A stretch of 64,000 nt of DNA from contig JBGAKC010000009.1 in assembly GCA_044224605.1 (NCBI GenBank), positions 62,001 through 126,000 on the forward strand. The letters run 5' to 3'. Source of the DNA: UBA7672 sp044224605. Its GTDB lineage: Bacteria; Pseudomonadota; Alphaproteobacteria; Caulobacterales; Hyphomonadaceae. The position numbers and the translations under genes are program-made. The notes under the pieces were generated by a model. It was not told where the DNA came from, did not search any database, and saw only the letters and a program-made list of their open reading frames with translations. Of this stretch, positions 8,741 through 17,305 are shown in pieces (the stretch's first letter is position 1; every line of letters starts with the position of its first letter).

Positions 8741-9306
8741 ACAAGCGCGCTAAGATCACCACCCTTATTGTCTCGATCGTGCCTGTCGCCATGCTGGCGC
8801 TGAGCTTCGCGGCCGAACCGCTGTATTCGACCTTCTGCCGCCTGACCGGCTTTGGCGGCACGACACAGGTGGCAACCGAGGCGCCCAAGACGGTGCTCGA
8901 GCGGGAAGTCCGCGTGGCGTTCGACGCAAACGTCGCTCCCGGCGCTCCACTGAAGTTCCGCGCGACCCAGAACTACGTCGACATGAAGATCGGCGAGAAG
9001 ATGATGGTCTTCTACGAAGTGACCAATACATCGGACAAACCGATCCGGGCCATGGCGAGCTACAACGTCATACCCGAGAAGGTTGGCCTGTATTTCAAGA
9101 AGATCGAGTGCTTCTGCTTCAAGGAACAGACCTACGAGCCCGGCAAGACCGTGAAACTGCCGGTGGTTTTCTTCGTCGATCCGGACATGGCCAAGGACTG
9201 GCAGGCCGACGACGTTCGGGGAATCACGCTTTCGTACACGTATTTCCGCTCATCGGGGCCCCAGGCCTCCGCTGCGCGGCTTGAGGACGCATCCGCGGTC
9301 AACTAG
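8737..9306 (+). CDS. ctaG: Cytochrome c oxidase assembly protein CtaG/Cox11
   Basis: Copper chaperone that delivers Cu to the CuB site of subunit I. It is 189 aa with an N-terminal TM anchor (TLIVSIVPVAMLALSFA), then a periplasmic immunoglobulin-like domain. The conserved Cys after the anchor (YSTFCRLTGFGGTT) and the Cu-binding CFCF pair (KKIECFCFKEQTYEPG) are intact. The start at 8737 overlaps the upstream TGA (ATGA). An in-frame upstream extension to 8647 exists but would overlap the previous gene and is rejected. Confidence 0.95.
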   Translation: MNKRAKITTLIVSIVPVAMLALSFAAEPLYSTFCRLTGFGGTTQVATEAPKTVLEREVRVAFDANVAPGAPLKFRATQNYVDMKIGEKMMVFYEVTNTSDKPIRAMASYNVIPEKVGLYFKKIECFCFKEQTYEPGKTVKLPVVFFVDPDMAKDWQADDVRGITLSYTYFRSSGPQASAARLEDASAVN

Positions 9307-9331
9307 ACCGGCGGTAGAATAATAAATGACT

Positions 9332-9360
9332 GCGGGAACAGGGCTTTGCCCGATTCCCGC
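9332..9360 (+). promoter_or_regulatory. Intercistronic hairpin between ctaG and ctaE
   Basis: GCGGGAA pairs with TTCCCGC around an inner GGGC/GCCC stem with a three-base loop. It occupies the 75-base gap between ctaG and ctaE. No U-run follows. Like the hairpin after ctaD, it may set relative expression of assembly and structural genes; that is inference. Confidence 0.55.
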
Positions 9361-9381
9361 GCGAGCTGAGGGACTGCAGCC

Positions 9382-10281
9382 ATGGCCGGCGACGTCAAGC
9401 ACGACTACCACCTGGTGAAACCGAGCCCGTGGCCCCTGCTGGGGTCACTCTCGATGCTGGTCATGGTGCTGGGCACCGCCGGCATGCTGAAGGGCCTGTG
9501 GTTCGTTCCGCAGGGCGCCTGGTGGGGCCCGCTCCCGGGCTTCGTGGCGCTTGTCTTCGTGCTCATTGGCTGGTGGGGCGACGTCCTCAAGGAAAGCCGC
9601 GCCGGCGATCACAAGGAGGTCGTCCAGATCTCCCTCCGCTACGGCATGATCCTGTTCATCGCTTCGGAAGTGATGTTCTTCGTCGCCTGGTTCTGGCAGT
9701 TCTTCGAGATGGCGATCTTCCACCAGCTCCGCGCTCTGCCGGAGCACGCCGACCTTGCCAACAATCCGGGTCTTGCCGGCTGGTCGGAATGGCCGGTGCC
9801 GCAGACGGACGGCACGCGAGTTCGCCCGTTCGACCCCTTCCATCTCCCGCTGATCAACACACTCATCCTGCTTCTCTCAGGCACGACCGTGACGTGGGCT
9901 CACCACGCTCTGCAATCGGGCGATCGCAAGGGCGCGAAGATCGGCCTGTTGCTGACGATTATCCTCGGCATCTCGTTTACGGCCTTCCAGGTCGTCGAGT
10001 ATTCGGAAGCTGGCTTCAGCTACGACAAGTCGGAATACGGTTCGGCCTTCTTCATGGCGACCGGCTTCCACGGCGCGCACGTCATCATCGGCACGCTGTT
10101 CCTGATGGTCTGCCTCGGCCGCCTGATGGCTGGCGGGATGAAGCCGGACAAACATCTCGGCTTCGAGTTCGCTGCCTGGTACTGGCACTTCGTCGACGTG
10201 GTGTGGCTGTTCCTGTTCGCCTTCGTGTACGTCGCCCCGCACATCGTCTGGGGCTCGGGCGCGCCTGGCCTCGAACACTGA
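9382..10281 (+). CDS. ctaE: Cytochrome c oxidase subunit III
   Basis: Subunit III of the aa3 oxidase, a seven-TM protein that stabilises proton uptake in subunit I. It is 299 aa. Recognisable family stretches are VKPSPWPLLGS near the start, IASEVMFFVAWFWQFF with the conserved Glu, FDPFHLPLINTLILLLSG, and the C-terminal WYWHFVDVVWLFLFAFVYV. The adjacent downstream gene appears to be a diverged relative of this protein. Confidence 0.97.
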   Translation: MAGDVKHDYHLVKPSPWPLLGSLSMLVMVLGTAGMLKGLWFVPQGAWWGPLPGFVALVFVLIGWWGDVLKESRAGDHKEVVQISLRYGMILFIASEVMFFVAWFWQFFEMAIFHQLRALPEHADLANNPGLAGWSEWPVPQTDGTRVRPFDPFHLPLINTLILLLSGTTVTWAHHALQSGDRKGAKIGLLLTIILGISFTAFQVVEYSEAGFSYDKSEYGSAFFMATGFHGAHVIIGTLFLMVCLGRLMAGGMKPDKHLGFEFAAWYWHFVDVVWLFLFAFVYVAPHIVWGSGAPGLEH

Positions 10282-10289
10282 CCTGATCG

Positions 10290-10928
10290 ATGAGCAGGAA
10301 AGCTGCGTTATTCGGCTTCCTTGCCATTCAGGCAATCGTCATTGCGCTCTGGCTTGGCGCCGTCCTTCCGCTGACGCGGGAGGGCGGCCCGCCCTTCATC
10401 AGCCCGGCCGACGAGACCTTCACCGGCCGTATCTTCTCGGCGCTGTCGTACAACTTCCGGTCGGGCGAGACGTCGGTCGTCTCGCCGCGGTTTGATCCGG
10501 CGGGGCCGTTGCTGTGGGCCACGTTGCTGATGCTGGCCTCGGGCGGCGTGGGCGTTGCGGCTCTGATGTCGTTCAAGCGCGCCAAGATCTGGCTCAGCGT
10601 GGCGCTCGCCAGCGGGGCGCTGCTCCTCGGGCTGGGCGGCATCTGGTTCATTGTGGAGCAATGGTCGGGCGACACGACCTTCCGGACGGGCTCCGTTGGA
10701 CCATTGTGGCTCTACGCGATGGCGCGCGTCTACCTGCTGCAGTTCTTCATCGGCTTTGCGCTGCTCGCGCTGTCGACCGTGGCCGTCATCGCAGGTTTCT
10801 CCACCAAGGAGCGCCCACTCGGGTTCCACGTTGTCGCACTCAACTGGATCGTCGTTGCGGCGACCTGGTTGGTTACCTATCTCGGCCTCTATGTAGCGCC
10901 GCCGATGTTCTCCGGCGCCAGCGCCTGA
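10290..10928 (+). CDS. Diverged oxidase subunit-III-like membrane protein
   Basis: A 212-aa membrane protein with about five TM segments, eight bases after ctaE. No family is obvious at first, but residues 67-205 line up by eye with the second half of the neighbouring CtaE. FDPAGPLLWATLLMLASG corresponds to FDPFHLPLINTLILLLSG, RAKIWLSVAL to GAKIGLLLTI, and FFIGFALLALSTVAVIAGFS to VIIGTLFLMVCLGRLMAGGM. Near the end, RPLGFHVVALNW and YLGLYVAP correspond to KHLGFEFAAWYW and FAFVYVAP. The Glu-bearing helix and most conserved His/Trp residues are absent. I infer a duplicated, degenerate subunit III; its role is unknown. Confidence 0.65.
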   Translation: MSRKAALFGFLAIQAIVIALWLGAVLPLTREGGPPFISPADETFTGRIFSALSYNFRSGETSVVSPRFDPAGPLLWATLLMLASGGVGVAALMSFKRAKIWLSVALASGALLLGLGGIWFIVEQWSGDTTFRTGSVGPLWLYAMARVYLLQFFIGFALLALSTVAVIAGFSTKERPLGFHVVALNWIVVAATWLVTYLGLYVAPPMFSGASA

Positions 10929-10935
10929 GGTCGTC

Positions 10936-11292
10936 ATGGCCGTTTCTGCATTCGCCGCCGGGATGAAGTGCCGCTGCCCCAATTGCGGCGAGGGCAGGGT
11001 GTTCCGGGGTTTCCTGACCTTCAAGGAGCGCTGCGACGCCTGCGGCGCTGATCTGACGATTGCGGACGCGGGCGATGGTCCTGCCTTCTTCGTCATGTTC
11101 GCTGCGCTGATCTTAATCGTGCCGTCGGCGATGTTCTTCGAATTCGCCATCCGCCCGCCGGGTTGGGTCCACTTCCTGATCTGGCCGCCGCTGACCTTTG
11201 CCTTCTGCCTGGCTCTGTTGCGACCTGTGAAAGCCCTGTTGTTTGCGCTGCAGTGGAAACACAAGGCCGGCGAAGGCCGCCTGCAGGACTAG
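10936..11292 (+). CDS. DUF983 family zinc-ribbon membrane protein
   Basis: A 118-aa protein with two CxxC pairs at the N-terminus (CRCPNCGEGRVF and CDACGADL), the family motif DGPAFFVMF, and two TM helices. DUF983 genes recur in alphaproteobacterial cox operons, but the function is not established; a part in oxidase assembly or metal supply is plausible from context. It begins seven bases after the subunit-III-like gene. A second in-frame ATG at 10963 (MKCRCPNC) is an alternative start. Confidence 0.85.
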   Translation: MAVSAFAAGMKCRCPNCGEGRVFRGFLTFKERCDACGADLTIADAGDGPAFFVMFAALILIVPSAMFFEFAIRPPGWVHFLIWPPLTFAFCLALLRPVKALLFALQWKHKAGEGRLQD

Positions 11293-11333
11293 CGGGAGTA
11301 GTGCGAGCCCGCAGGGCAGGCTAAACCCGCAAC

Positions 11334-12029
11334 ATGCACTTCCGCCCCTATCCCATCCTAACGCTTATCGCGATCCCGGCGCTAGCAGCGCTGATCACGC
11401 TGGGCGTCTGGCAGAGCCAGCGGGCGGAATGGAAAGCTCAGCTGATCTCGAGGTTCGAACAGGCCGCGAAGGTCGATCCGCAGCCGCCCGAAGCTGTCCT
11501 GTGCCGCGACAGGCCCGATGCAGGCGTCGTGGTCTCGCCACCTGCCGGCGACGGCAAGGCGCTGCGTGTTTTCGGTCACGATGCGGCGGGCGTCGCGGGC
11601 TGGCGGCTGTTTCAGGCGGTGAGGCTGCCCTGCGGCGCCGTGCTGGCGCAGACCGGATTCGAGATGCTCGACATTGGCGGCCCTGGCGCCGCGCTACCGG
11701 TCGCCGAGGAAGCGAAGCCTGCCCTACGCTTCCTGATCGAGCCCTGGCCCGAGAAGCCGATGATGGCGGCCGACAATGCGCCCGAGCGGAACGAGTGGCA
11801 CTGGTTCGATCCTCCGGGCATGGCGGCTGATCTTGGCGTGCCGAACCTCTCCATCCCGTTCATCCTGACGCCGCTGAACGGAATGCCAGATTTCCTCACC
11901 CGGACGCCGCCCGAAACCCATATCGGCTACGCCGTGACATGGTTCGGGATGGCGATTGCGTTTGCGGTGATATACGCCCTGTTCCACGTGCGGGCGGGCC
12001 GCCTGCGCTTCGGCAAGGACCGGAAATGA
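11334..12029 (+). CDS. SURF1 family oxidase assembly protein
   Basis: SURF1 (Shy1) proteins help insert haem a into subunit I. The sequence, 231 aa, shows the expected two terminal TM helices: PILTLIAIPALAALITLGVW followed by the family's WQSQRAEWKAQL, and at the end the segment GYAVTWFGMAIAFAVIYALF. The C-terminal WFGMA and HMQYA-equivalent region (THIGYAVTWFG) is recognisable, as is WHWFD. The stop overlaps the thrC start (ATGA), so the cox operon runs directly into thrC. Confidence 0.9.
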   Translation: MHFRPYPILTLIAIPALAALITLGVWQSQRAEWKAQLISRFEQAAKVDPQPPEAVLCRDRPDAGVVVSPPAGDGKALRVFGHDAAGVAGWRLFQAVRLPCGAVLAQTGFEMLDIGGPGAALPVAEEAKPALRFLIEPWPEKPMMAADNAPERNEWHWFDPPGMAADLGVPNLSIPFILTPLNGMPDFLTRTPPETHIGYAVTWFGMAIAFAVIYALFHVRAGRLRFGKDRK

Positions 12030-13414
12030 AATACGTCTCCACCCGCGGAAACGCCGCGCCCGTCGACTTCGTGTCGGCGAGCCTGATGGGTCTTGCGCCG
12101 GATGGCGGCCTGTTCAGCCCCGACACCTTCCCCCAGATCGAACGGCCCAACGCAACGGCGACCTACGTCGAGACGGCGACACGCATCCTTTCTGCTTTCG
12201 CCGGTTCCAGTCTTCCGGAACAGGCAATCCGCGAGATGTGCGAGCGAGCCTATGCGCCGTTCGCACACCAGTCGATCGCGCCGCTGACCCAGGTAGGTCC
12301 GGACCGCTGGATGCTTGAGCTGCACCATGGCCCCACGCTGGCGTTCAAGGACGTGGCGATGCGCCTTATCGCGCAACTCTACGATCATATCCTCGGCCTA
12401 CGCGGCGAGCGGATGACCATCCTGTGCGCCACCTCCGGCGACACGGGCGGAGCGGCCGCCTCGGCCTTTGCCGGCTCCAAGCACGTCGACATGGTGATCC
12501 TGCACCCGCTCAACCGCGTATCCCCGACACAGCGCCTCTTCATGACCGCCACCGGCGCCGAAAACGTCCACAACGTGGCGCTCGAAGGGAACTTTGACGG
12601 CACACAGGCGATCCTGAAGCAGCTGCTGGCCGACGAGCAGTTCCGGCGCCGCACACGTCTCGCGGCAGTGAACTCCATTAACTGGACACGTGTCGCCGCC
12701 CAGAGCGTCTACTTCGCACAGGCGCAGGCGCAGCTTGGCCGTGACCGCAATATCAGTTTCGTGGTGCCCACCGGGAATTTCGGCGACGCGCTAGCTGGTT
12801 ATGTCGCTGCGCGCTGCGGCCTTCTGAACCGCGTCGAGATCACCGCCGCCGTCAACGCCAACGACGCCATGGCGCGCCTCATCGACGGTCTGCCGCTCAC
12901 CAAGGGCTCCACCACGCCGACACTCAGTCCCGCCATGGACATCCAGCTGCCCTCCAACTTCGAACGCCTCTTGTTCGAAGCCTCGGGCCGTGATGGCGCG
13001 GCCGTCGCGACCGCTTACGCCCAGCTCGCCGCGAAAGGCGAGGCCCCGCTGCCGAAAGCGGCCGCGGCCAAACTCGGAAATATGGGTCTCGCGGCCGAGC
13101 GCGTCAGCGATCGCGAGACGATCGACGAGATGAAACGCACCCACGCCGAAACCGGCTGGATCATATGCCCCCACACCGCTGTCGGCCTTGCTGCCGCCCG
13201 CCGCGAACGCCATGCCGATGGCCCGGTGGTGACGCTCGCCACAGCCCACGCCGCAAAATTCCCCGAAACCGTGAAGCAGGCCCTCGGCATCGACATCGCC
13301 CTGCCAGATCGCGCGCACGCCTACACATCGAAGCCCGAGAAGTTCGACACAGGCCCGATGAGCGCAGATTTCGTCCGCCAGCGTATCGACGCCATCGTGA
13401 CAAAGGCCGGCTGA
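12026..13414 (+). CDS. thrC: Threonine synthase
   Basis: PLP enzyme that converts O-phosphohomoserine to threonine, the last step of threonine synthesis. It is 462 aa from the ATG at 12026, which overlaps the SURF1 stop. Family features are YVSTRG at the N-terminus, the PLP-lysine region HHGPTLAFKDVAMRL, the phosphate-binding TSGDTGGAAASAF, and VPTGNFGDALAGYVA. The link with cox genes and a downstream M16 peptidase is a recurrent alphaproteobacterial arrangement. Confidence 0.96.
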   Translation: MKYVSTRGNAAPVDFVSASLMGLAPDGGLFSPDTFPQIERPNATATYVETATRILSAFAGSSLPEQAIREMCERAYAPFAHQSIAPLTQVGPDRWMLELHHGPTLAFKDVAMRLIAQLYDHILGLRGERMTILCATSGDTGGAAASAFAGSKHVDMVILHPLNRVSPTQRLFMTATGAENVHNVALEGNFDGTQAILKQLLADEQFRRRTRLAAVNSINWTRVAAQSVYFAQAQAQLGRDRNISFVVPTGNFGDALAGYVAARCGLLNRVEITAAVNANDAMARLIDGLPLTKGSTTPTLSPAMDIQLPSNFERLLFEASGRDGAAVATAYAQLAAKGEAPLPKAAAAKLGNMGLAAERVSDRETIDEMKRTHAETGWIICPHTAVGLAAARRERHADGPVVTLATAHAAKFPETVKQALGIDIALPDRAHAYTSKPEKFDTGPMSADFVRQRIDAIVTKAG

Positions 13415-14679
13415 TGACTGAGAGCCGCGACGTGGTCACCCTGCCGAACGGCGCCCGCATCGTCTTCGATCCGATGCCTGGCCTCCGCACGGCCGCGGTC
13501 GGTGTTTTCCTCGCTGCTGGCGCGCGCCATGAAGCCGACGACCGCAATGGCCTCGCGCATTTTCTCGAACACATGGCTTTCAAGAGCGCGGCCGGGCGCA
13601 GTGCGCGCGAGATCGCCGAGACCGTGGAAGCACGTGGCGGCGTCATGAACGCCTCGACCGGCTATGAGCTCACCAACTACTTCGTCCGCTGCCTCGCGCC
13701 TGATGCGCCCGACATGCTCGACGTCGCGCTGTCGCTGGCCTTCGCTCCCGACCATCCGCCCGAGGAGATCGAGCGCGAGAAGGGCGTCGTGCGCCAGGAG
13801 ATCGGCGAAGCAACCGACCAGCCCGACGACCTCGTCTTCGAGCTGGCGCAGGTCGCCAGCTATGACGGCCACCCGCTGGGCCGCCCCATCCTTGGAACCG
13901 AGGAAACGCTCGACACGATCCGACGCGACGATCTCGTCGATTTTGCATCCGGCAACTACTCGCCGCGACGCACGGTCGTTACTGTCGCTGGCGCCTTCGA
14001 TCGCGACGCCATCCTTGCGCTCGTCAACCGCTGGCTCGCGCATCGCGCCGGCGCGCCAACCCCCGCATCCGCCGCTCCTGTGGTCTCCGCCGCCGCCATA
14101 CGCACGGCGCAACGCAAGCTCGAACAGAACCACCTCGTCCTTGCCCGCCGCACCGTGTCGGCCAGGTCACCGGATCGTTTCGCCGCCCGCATCTTCGCGG
14201 AAATCTTTGGCGGCGGCATGGCTTCGCGCCTGTTCCAGGATATCCGCGAGGCGAGAGGGCTTGCCTATACGATCGACGCGTCCTGTGACCAGCATTCGGA
14301 TTGCGGACGCGTCTCGGTCTATGCCGGCTGCGATCCAGGCGACGCCGCCGAAGTCGTCAAGCTCACGCAAGCCATCTGGGACGACATGGCCGCCACCGGC
14401 CCCACCGAAGCGGAACTCGCGCGCGCCAAGGCTGTCGCCGCCGCCCAGTTCGCCATGTCCGCCGAGGCGCCCGCCGCCCGCGCCGGTTCCTCCGCTTATG
14501 AGCTCCTCACCTTCGACCGTCTCGTCACGGTCGAGGAAACGCTCCGCCATATCGATGCCGTAACGATCGAAGATGTGCGCCGCGTCGCCAACGACATGCT
14601 GGGAAATCCCGGCATTGCCTCCGCCGTCGGCCCCAAGGCTGGACTTGCCGCCGCCGAGGCGTTTGTCTCCTCGCTCTGA
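13414..14679 (+). CDS. M16 family zinc peptidase (processing-peptidase-like)
   Basis: An insulinase/mitochondrial-processing-peptidase-type protein of 421 aa. The inverted zinc motif HFLEH is at residues 49-53, and the distal glutamate lies in the EREKGVVRQEIGE region. The second, catalytically inactive half-domain carries RIFAEIFGGGMASRLFQDIR and GLAYTIDAS. The start A at 13414 is shared with the thrC stop (TGATG). No signal peptide is evident, so it is probably cytosolic. A longer upstream reading frame in the same phase lies inside thrC and is rejected. Confidence 0.93.
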   Translation: MTESRDVVTLPNGARIVFDPMPGLRTAAVGVFLAAGARHEADDRNGLAHFLEHMAFKSAAGRSAREIAETVEARGGVMNASTGYELTNYFVRCLAPDAPDMLDVALSLAFAPDHPPEEIEREKGVVRQEIGEATDQPDDLVFELAQVASYDGHPLGRPILGTEETLDTIRRDDLVDFASGNYSPRRTVVTVAGAFDRDAILALVNRWLAHRAGAPTPASAAPVVSAAAIRTAQRKLEQNHLVLARRTVSARSPDRFAARIFAEIFGGGMASRLFQDIREARGLAYTIDASCDQHSDCGRVSVYAGCDPGDAAEVVKLTQAIWDDMAATGPTEAELARAKAVAAAQFAMSAEAPAARAGSSAYELLTFDRLVTVEETLRHIDAVTIEDVRRVANDMLGNPGIASAVGPKAGLAAAEAFVSSL

Positions 14680-14692
14680 TTCTCGGGGCATC

Positions 14693-15757
14693 ATGGGTCA
14701 GTTTGCAGCAGACACCTCGGCCGCTTCAGGCCGCGCAGCGCTCTGGTCGTGGAACGCCGCGGAAGGCGTGCTGACCATCCGCGCCGAACCGGGCAGCCCG
14801 CTGGCCTCGCTTGATGGCCGCTGGACCTTCCAGTCCCTGCTCGAGCAATTCGACGGCCTTGCCCGCGTCCGCATCGCCAGCCCCCTCAAGTCCGGCCGTC
14901 CCGGCGATCCCATCGACATCCGCGTCACGCTGCTCGACGGCCGCCCCGCTCACTTCTTCGGCGCCTTCCACGACCTCGGCGTCGCCCGTGGCCTGATCGT
15001 TCCGGCTGAAGCCGGCGCGCGCCTCGTTCACGGCGAAAGTAATGTCGAACCCGTCTTCCAGCCCATCCGCAACCTCGACACGCTGAGCGTCGCCGGCTTC
15101 GAAGCGCTCGCCCGCTTCCGCGCGCCCGATGGCCAGCTCATCGGCGCCGACACGCTGATGGGTCTGGGCGGCGACACGGACTGGAGCGCCATCGCGCCCG
15201 TCATGCTGGAGAAATCAGCCCGCACCCTCGCCGATCTTCGCACGCAGGGTCGCGATGTCTTCATGCAGGTGAATCTCTCCGCCGCCGAGATCGCGCGTCC
15301 GCTGCTGGTCGAGGAAGTCGCCGCCATCATCCGCGACGCGAAGCTTCCTCACGGCGTCCTGCGCGTCGAACTCACCGAACAAGCCGCCCTCCGTGACTTT
15401 GAAGGCGCCCTCGGCGCGCTCGCCGCCTTCCGCGCTGCGGGCGCCGGCATCGTGCTCGACGATTTCGGCGCCGGTCACTCCTCCTTCGCCTGGCTGGCGG
15501 AAATTCCCGCCGACGGCGTGAAGCTGGACCCCAAACTCTCCCGCATGGTCCGCCACCCCCGAGCCAGCCGCATCATCACCTCGCTCACCGGTCTTATCCG
15601 CGGCCTCGGCATGACGGTCACCGCCGAAGGCATTGAAGACCCCGCCGTCGCCCAGGAACTCCACGCGATCGGATGCGACTACGTTCAGGGCTACGCCTAC
15701 GATATGCCGCTTCGCCTGCGGGACATCGCGGTGGCGTTCGACCCGTTGGCGCGCTAA
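14693..15757 (+). CDS. EAL-domain cyclic-di-GMP phosphodiesterase
   Basis: A 354-aa protein. Residues ~15-105 look like a PAS-type sensory fold and residues ~115-350 form an EAL domain. Active-site residues expected for c-di-GMP hydrolysis are all visible: EAL at 137-139, N194 (VNLS), E226/E229 (ELTE), DDFGAG at 256-261, K277 (VKLD), E312 (AEGIED) and Q332 (YVQGY). It should therefore be an active phosphodiesterase. No GGDEF domain and no TM segment are seen. It starts 13 bases after the M16 gene and may be co-transcribed with it. Confidence 0.88.
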   Translation: MGQFAADTSAASGRAALWSWNAAEGVLTIRAEPGSPLASLDGRWTFQSLLEQFDGLARVRIASPLKSGRPGDPIDIRVTLLDGRPAHFFGAFHDLGVARGLIVPAEAGARLVHGESNVEPVFQPIRNLDTLSVAGFEALARFRAPDGQLIGADTLMGLGGDTDWSAIAPVMLEKSARTLADLRTQGRDVFMQVNLSAAEIARPLLVEEVAAIIRDAKLPHGVLRVELTEQAALRDFEGALGALAAFRAAGAGIVLDDFGAGHSSFAWLAEIPADGVKLDPKLSRMVRHPRASRIITSLTGLIRGLGMTVTAEGIEDPAVAQELHAIGCDYVQGYAYDMPLRLRDIAVAFDPLAR

Positions 15758-15787
15758 AAGCCGGAAATCGCCCCGTTTGAGGATGCT

Positions 15788-17305
15788 ATGACAGACCGCA
15801 AGCCCTATCTGATTTCAGGCCGCACAGGCGACTGGGAAGTCGTCATGGGGCTCGAAGTCCATGCGCAGGTCGCCTCGAACTCGAAACTGTTCTCTGGCGC
15901 CCCCACAGCGTTCGGCGCCGATCCGAACACCAATGTCTCGCTCGTCGACGCCGCCATGCCGGGCATGCTGCCCGTGATCAACAAGTTCTGTGTCGAACAG
16001 GCGGTGAAGACCGGCCTCGGCCTCAATGCCAAGATCAATGCGTGGTCGCGCTTCGACCGGAAGAACTATTTCTATCCCGACCTGCCGCAGGGCTATCAGA
16101 TCTCGCAATTCGCCCACCCGATCGTCGGCGAGGGCAAGATCGAGGTCGAGACGGACGATGGTTACACCTTCACGGTGGGCATCGAGCGCCTTCACCTCGA
16201 GCAGGACGCCGGCAAGTCGATCCACGATCTCGATCCCAACGCAACTTATGTCGACCTCAACCGGTCGGGCGTCGCGCTTATGGAAATCGTCTCGAAGCCC
16301 GACATCCGCTCGCCCGCGGAAGCCGCCGCCTATGTCAAGAAGCTGCGCTCCATCCTCATCGCTCTTGGCACCTGCGATGGCGACATGGAGAAAGGAAATC
16401 TCCGCGCCGATGTAAACGTCTCCGTCTGCCGCCCCGGCGGCTACGACCACTACAAGGCCACCGGCAAGTTCGACAAACTCGGCACTCGCTGTGAGATCAA
16501 GAACGTCAACTCATTCCGCTTCATCCAGATGGCGGCCGAATACGAAGCGCGCCGCCAGATCGAGATACTCGAGGACGGCGGGAAGATCGACCAGGAGACG
16601 CGTCTCTACAACGCGGACAAGGACGAGACGCGGTCGATGCGCTCGAAGGAAGACGCGCACGATTACCGCTACTTCCCCGATCCGGACCTTCTGCCGCTCG
16701 AGCTCTCGGGCGCGTACATCGACAGCATCAAGGCGAAGCTGCCGGAGCTACCCGACCAGAAGCGCGCCCGTTTTGTGAAGGACTACGGCCTCAAGGAATA
16801 CGACGCCGGCGTGCTCGCGGGGGACGCTGAGAAATCCGCCTATTTCGAAGCCGTGGCGAGGGGCAGGGATGCACGCCTCGCCGCCAACTGGGTCACGCAG
16901 GATCTGTTCGGCTATCTCAACAAGGAAGGTCTTGAGCTCTCGCAATCGCCGATCAGCGCCGACCAGCTAGGCGGCCTGATCGCCCTCATCGCCAACAGCA
17001 CGATCAGCGGCAAGATCGCCAAGGACGTCTTCCACAAGATGATTGCTACCGGCGATACAGCCGCAGCCATCGTCGACCGCGAGGGCCTGAAGCAGGTCAC
17101 CGACACCGGCGCCATCGAGAAGGTGATCGACGAGGTGCTGGCCGCTAACCCGACGCAGGTCGAGGAAATCAAGGCCCAGCGCGCCGCCGGCCACGAAAAG
17201 CCGAAGACGCTCGGCTGGATGGTCGGCCAGATCATGAAGGCCTCCGGCGGCAAGGCGAACCCCGCCGCCGTCAACGAGATCCTCACGAAGAAGCTCGGGC
17301 TATAG
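15788..17305 (+). CDS. gatB: Asp-tRNA(Asn)/Glu-tRNA(Gln) amidotransferase subunit B
   Basis: GatB binds the misacylated tRNA and carries the kinase/transamidase site of GatCAB, needed where Gln- or Asn-tRNA synthetases are lacking. It is 505 aa, normal. Family stretches are VVMGLEVHAQ, SKLFSGAPT, HLEQDAGKSIHD, DLNRSGVALMEIVS, and RCEIKNVNSFRF. The YqeY-like tail ends in ILTKKLGL. gatA and gatC are not in this window. A weak hairpin (CCCACG/CGTGGG at 17309-17330) follows the stop. Confidence 0.97.
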   Translation: MTDRKPYLISGRTGDWEVVMGLEVHAQVASNSKLFSGAPTAFGADPNTNVSLVDAAMPGMLPVINKFCVEQAVKTGLGLNAKINAWSRFDRKNYFYPDLPQGYQISQFAHPIVGEGKIEVETDDGYTFTVGIERLHLEQDAGKSIHDLDPNATYVDLNRSGVALMEIVSKPDIRSPAEAAAYVKKLRSILIALGTCDGDMEKGNLRADVNVSVCRPGGYDHYKATGKFDKLGTRCEIKNVNSFRFIQMAAEYEARRQIEILEDGGKIDQETRLYNADKDETRSMRSKEDAHDYRYFPDPDLLPLELSGAYIDSIKAKLPELPDQKRARFVKDYGLKEYDAGVLAGDAEKSAYFEAVARGRDARLAANWVTQDLFGYLNKEGLELSQSPISADQLGGLIALIANSTISGKIAKDVFHKMIATGDTAAAIVDREGLKQVTDTGAIEKVIDEVLAANPTQVEEIKAQRAAGHEKPKTLGWMVGQIMKASGGKANPAAVNEILTKKLGL

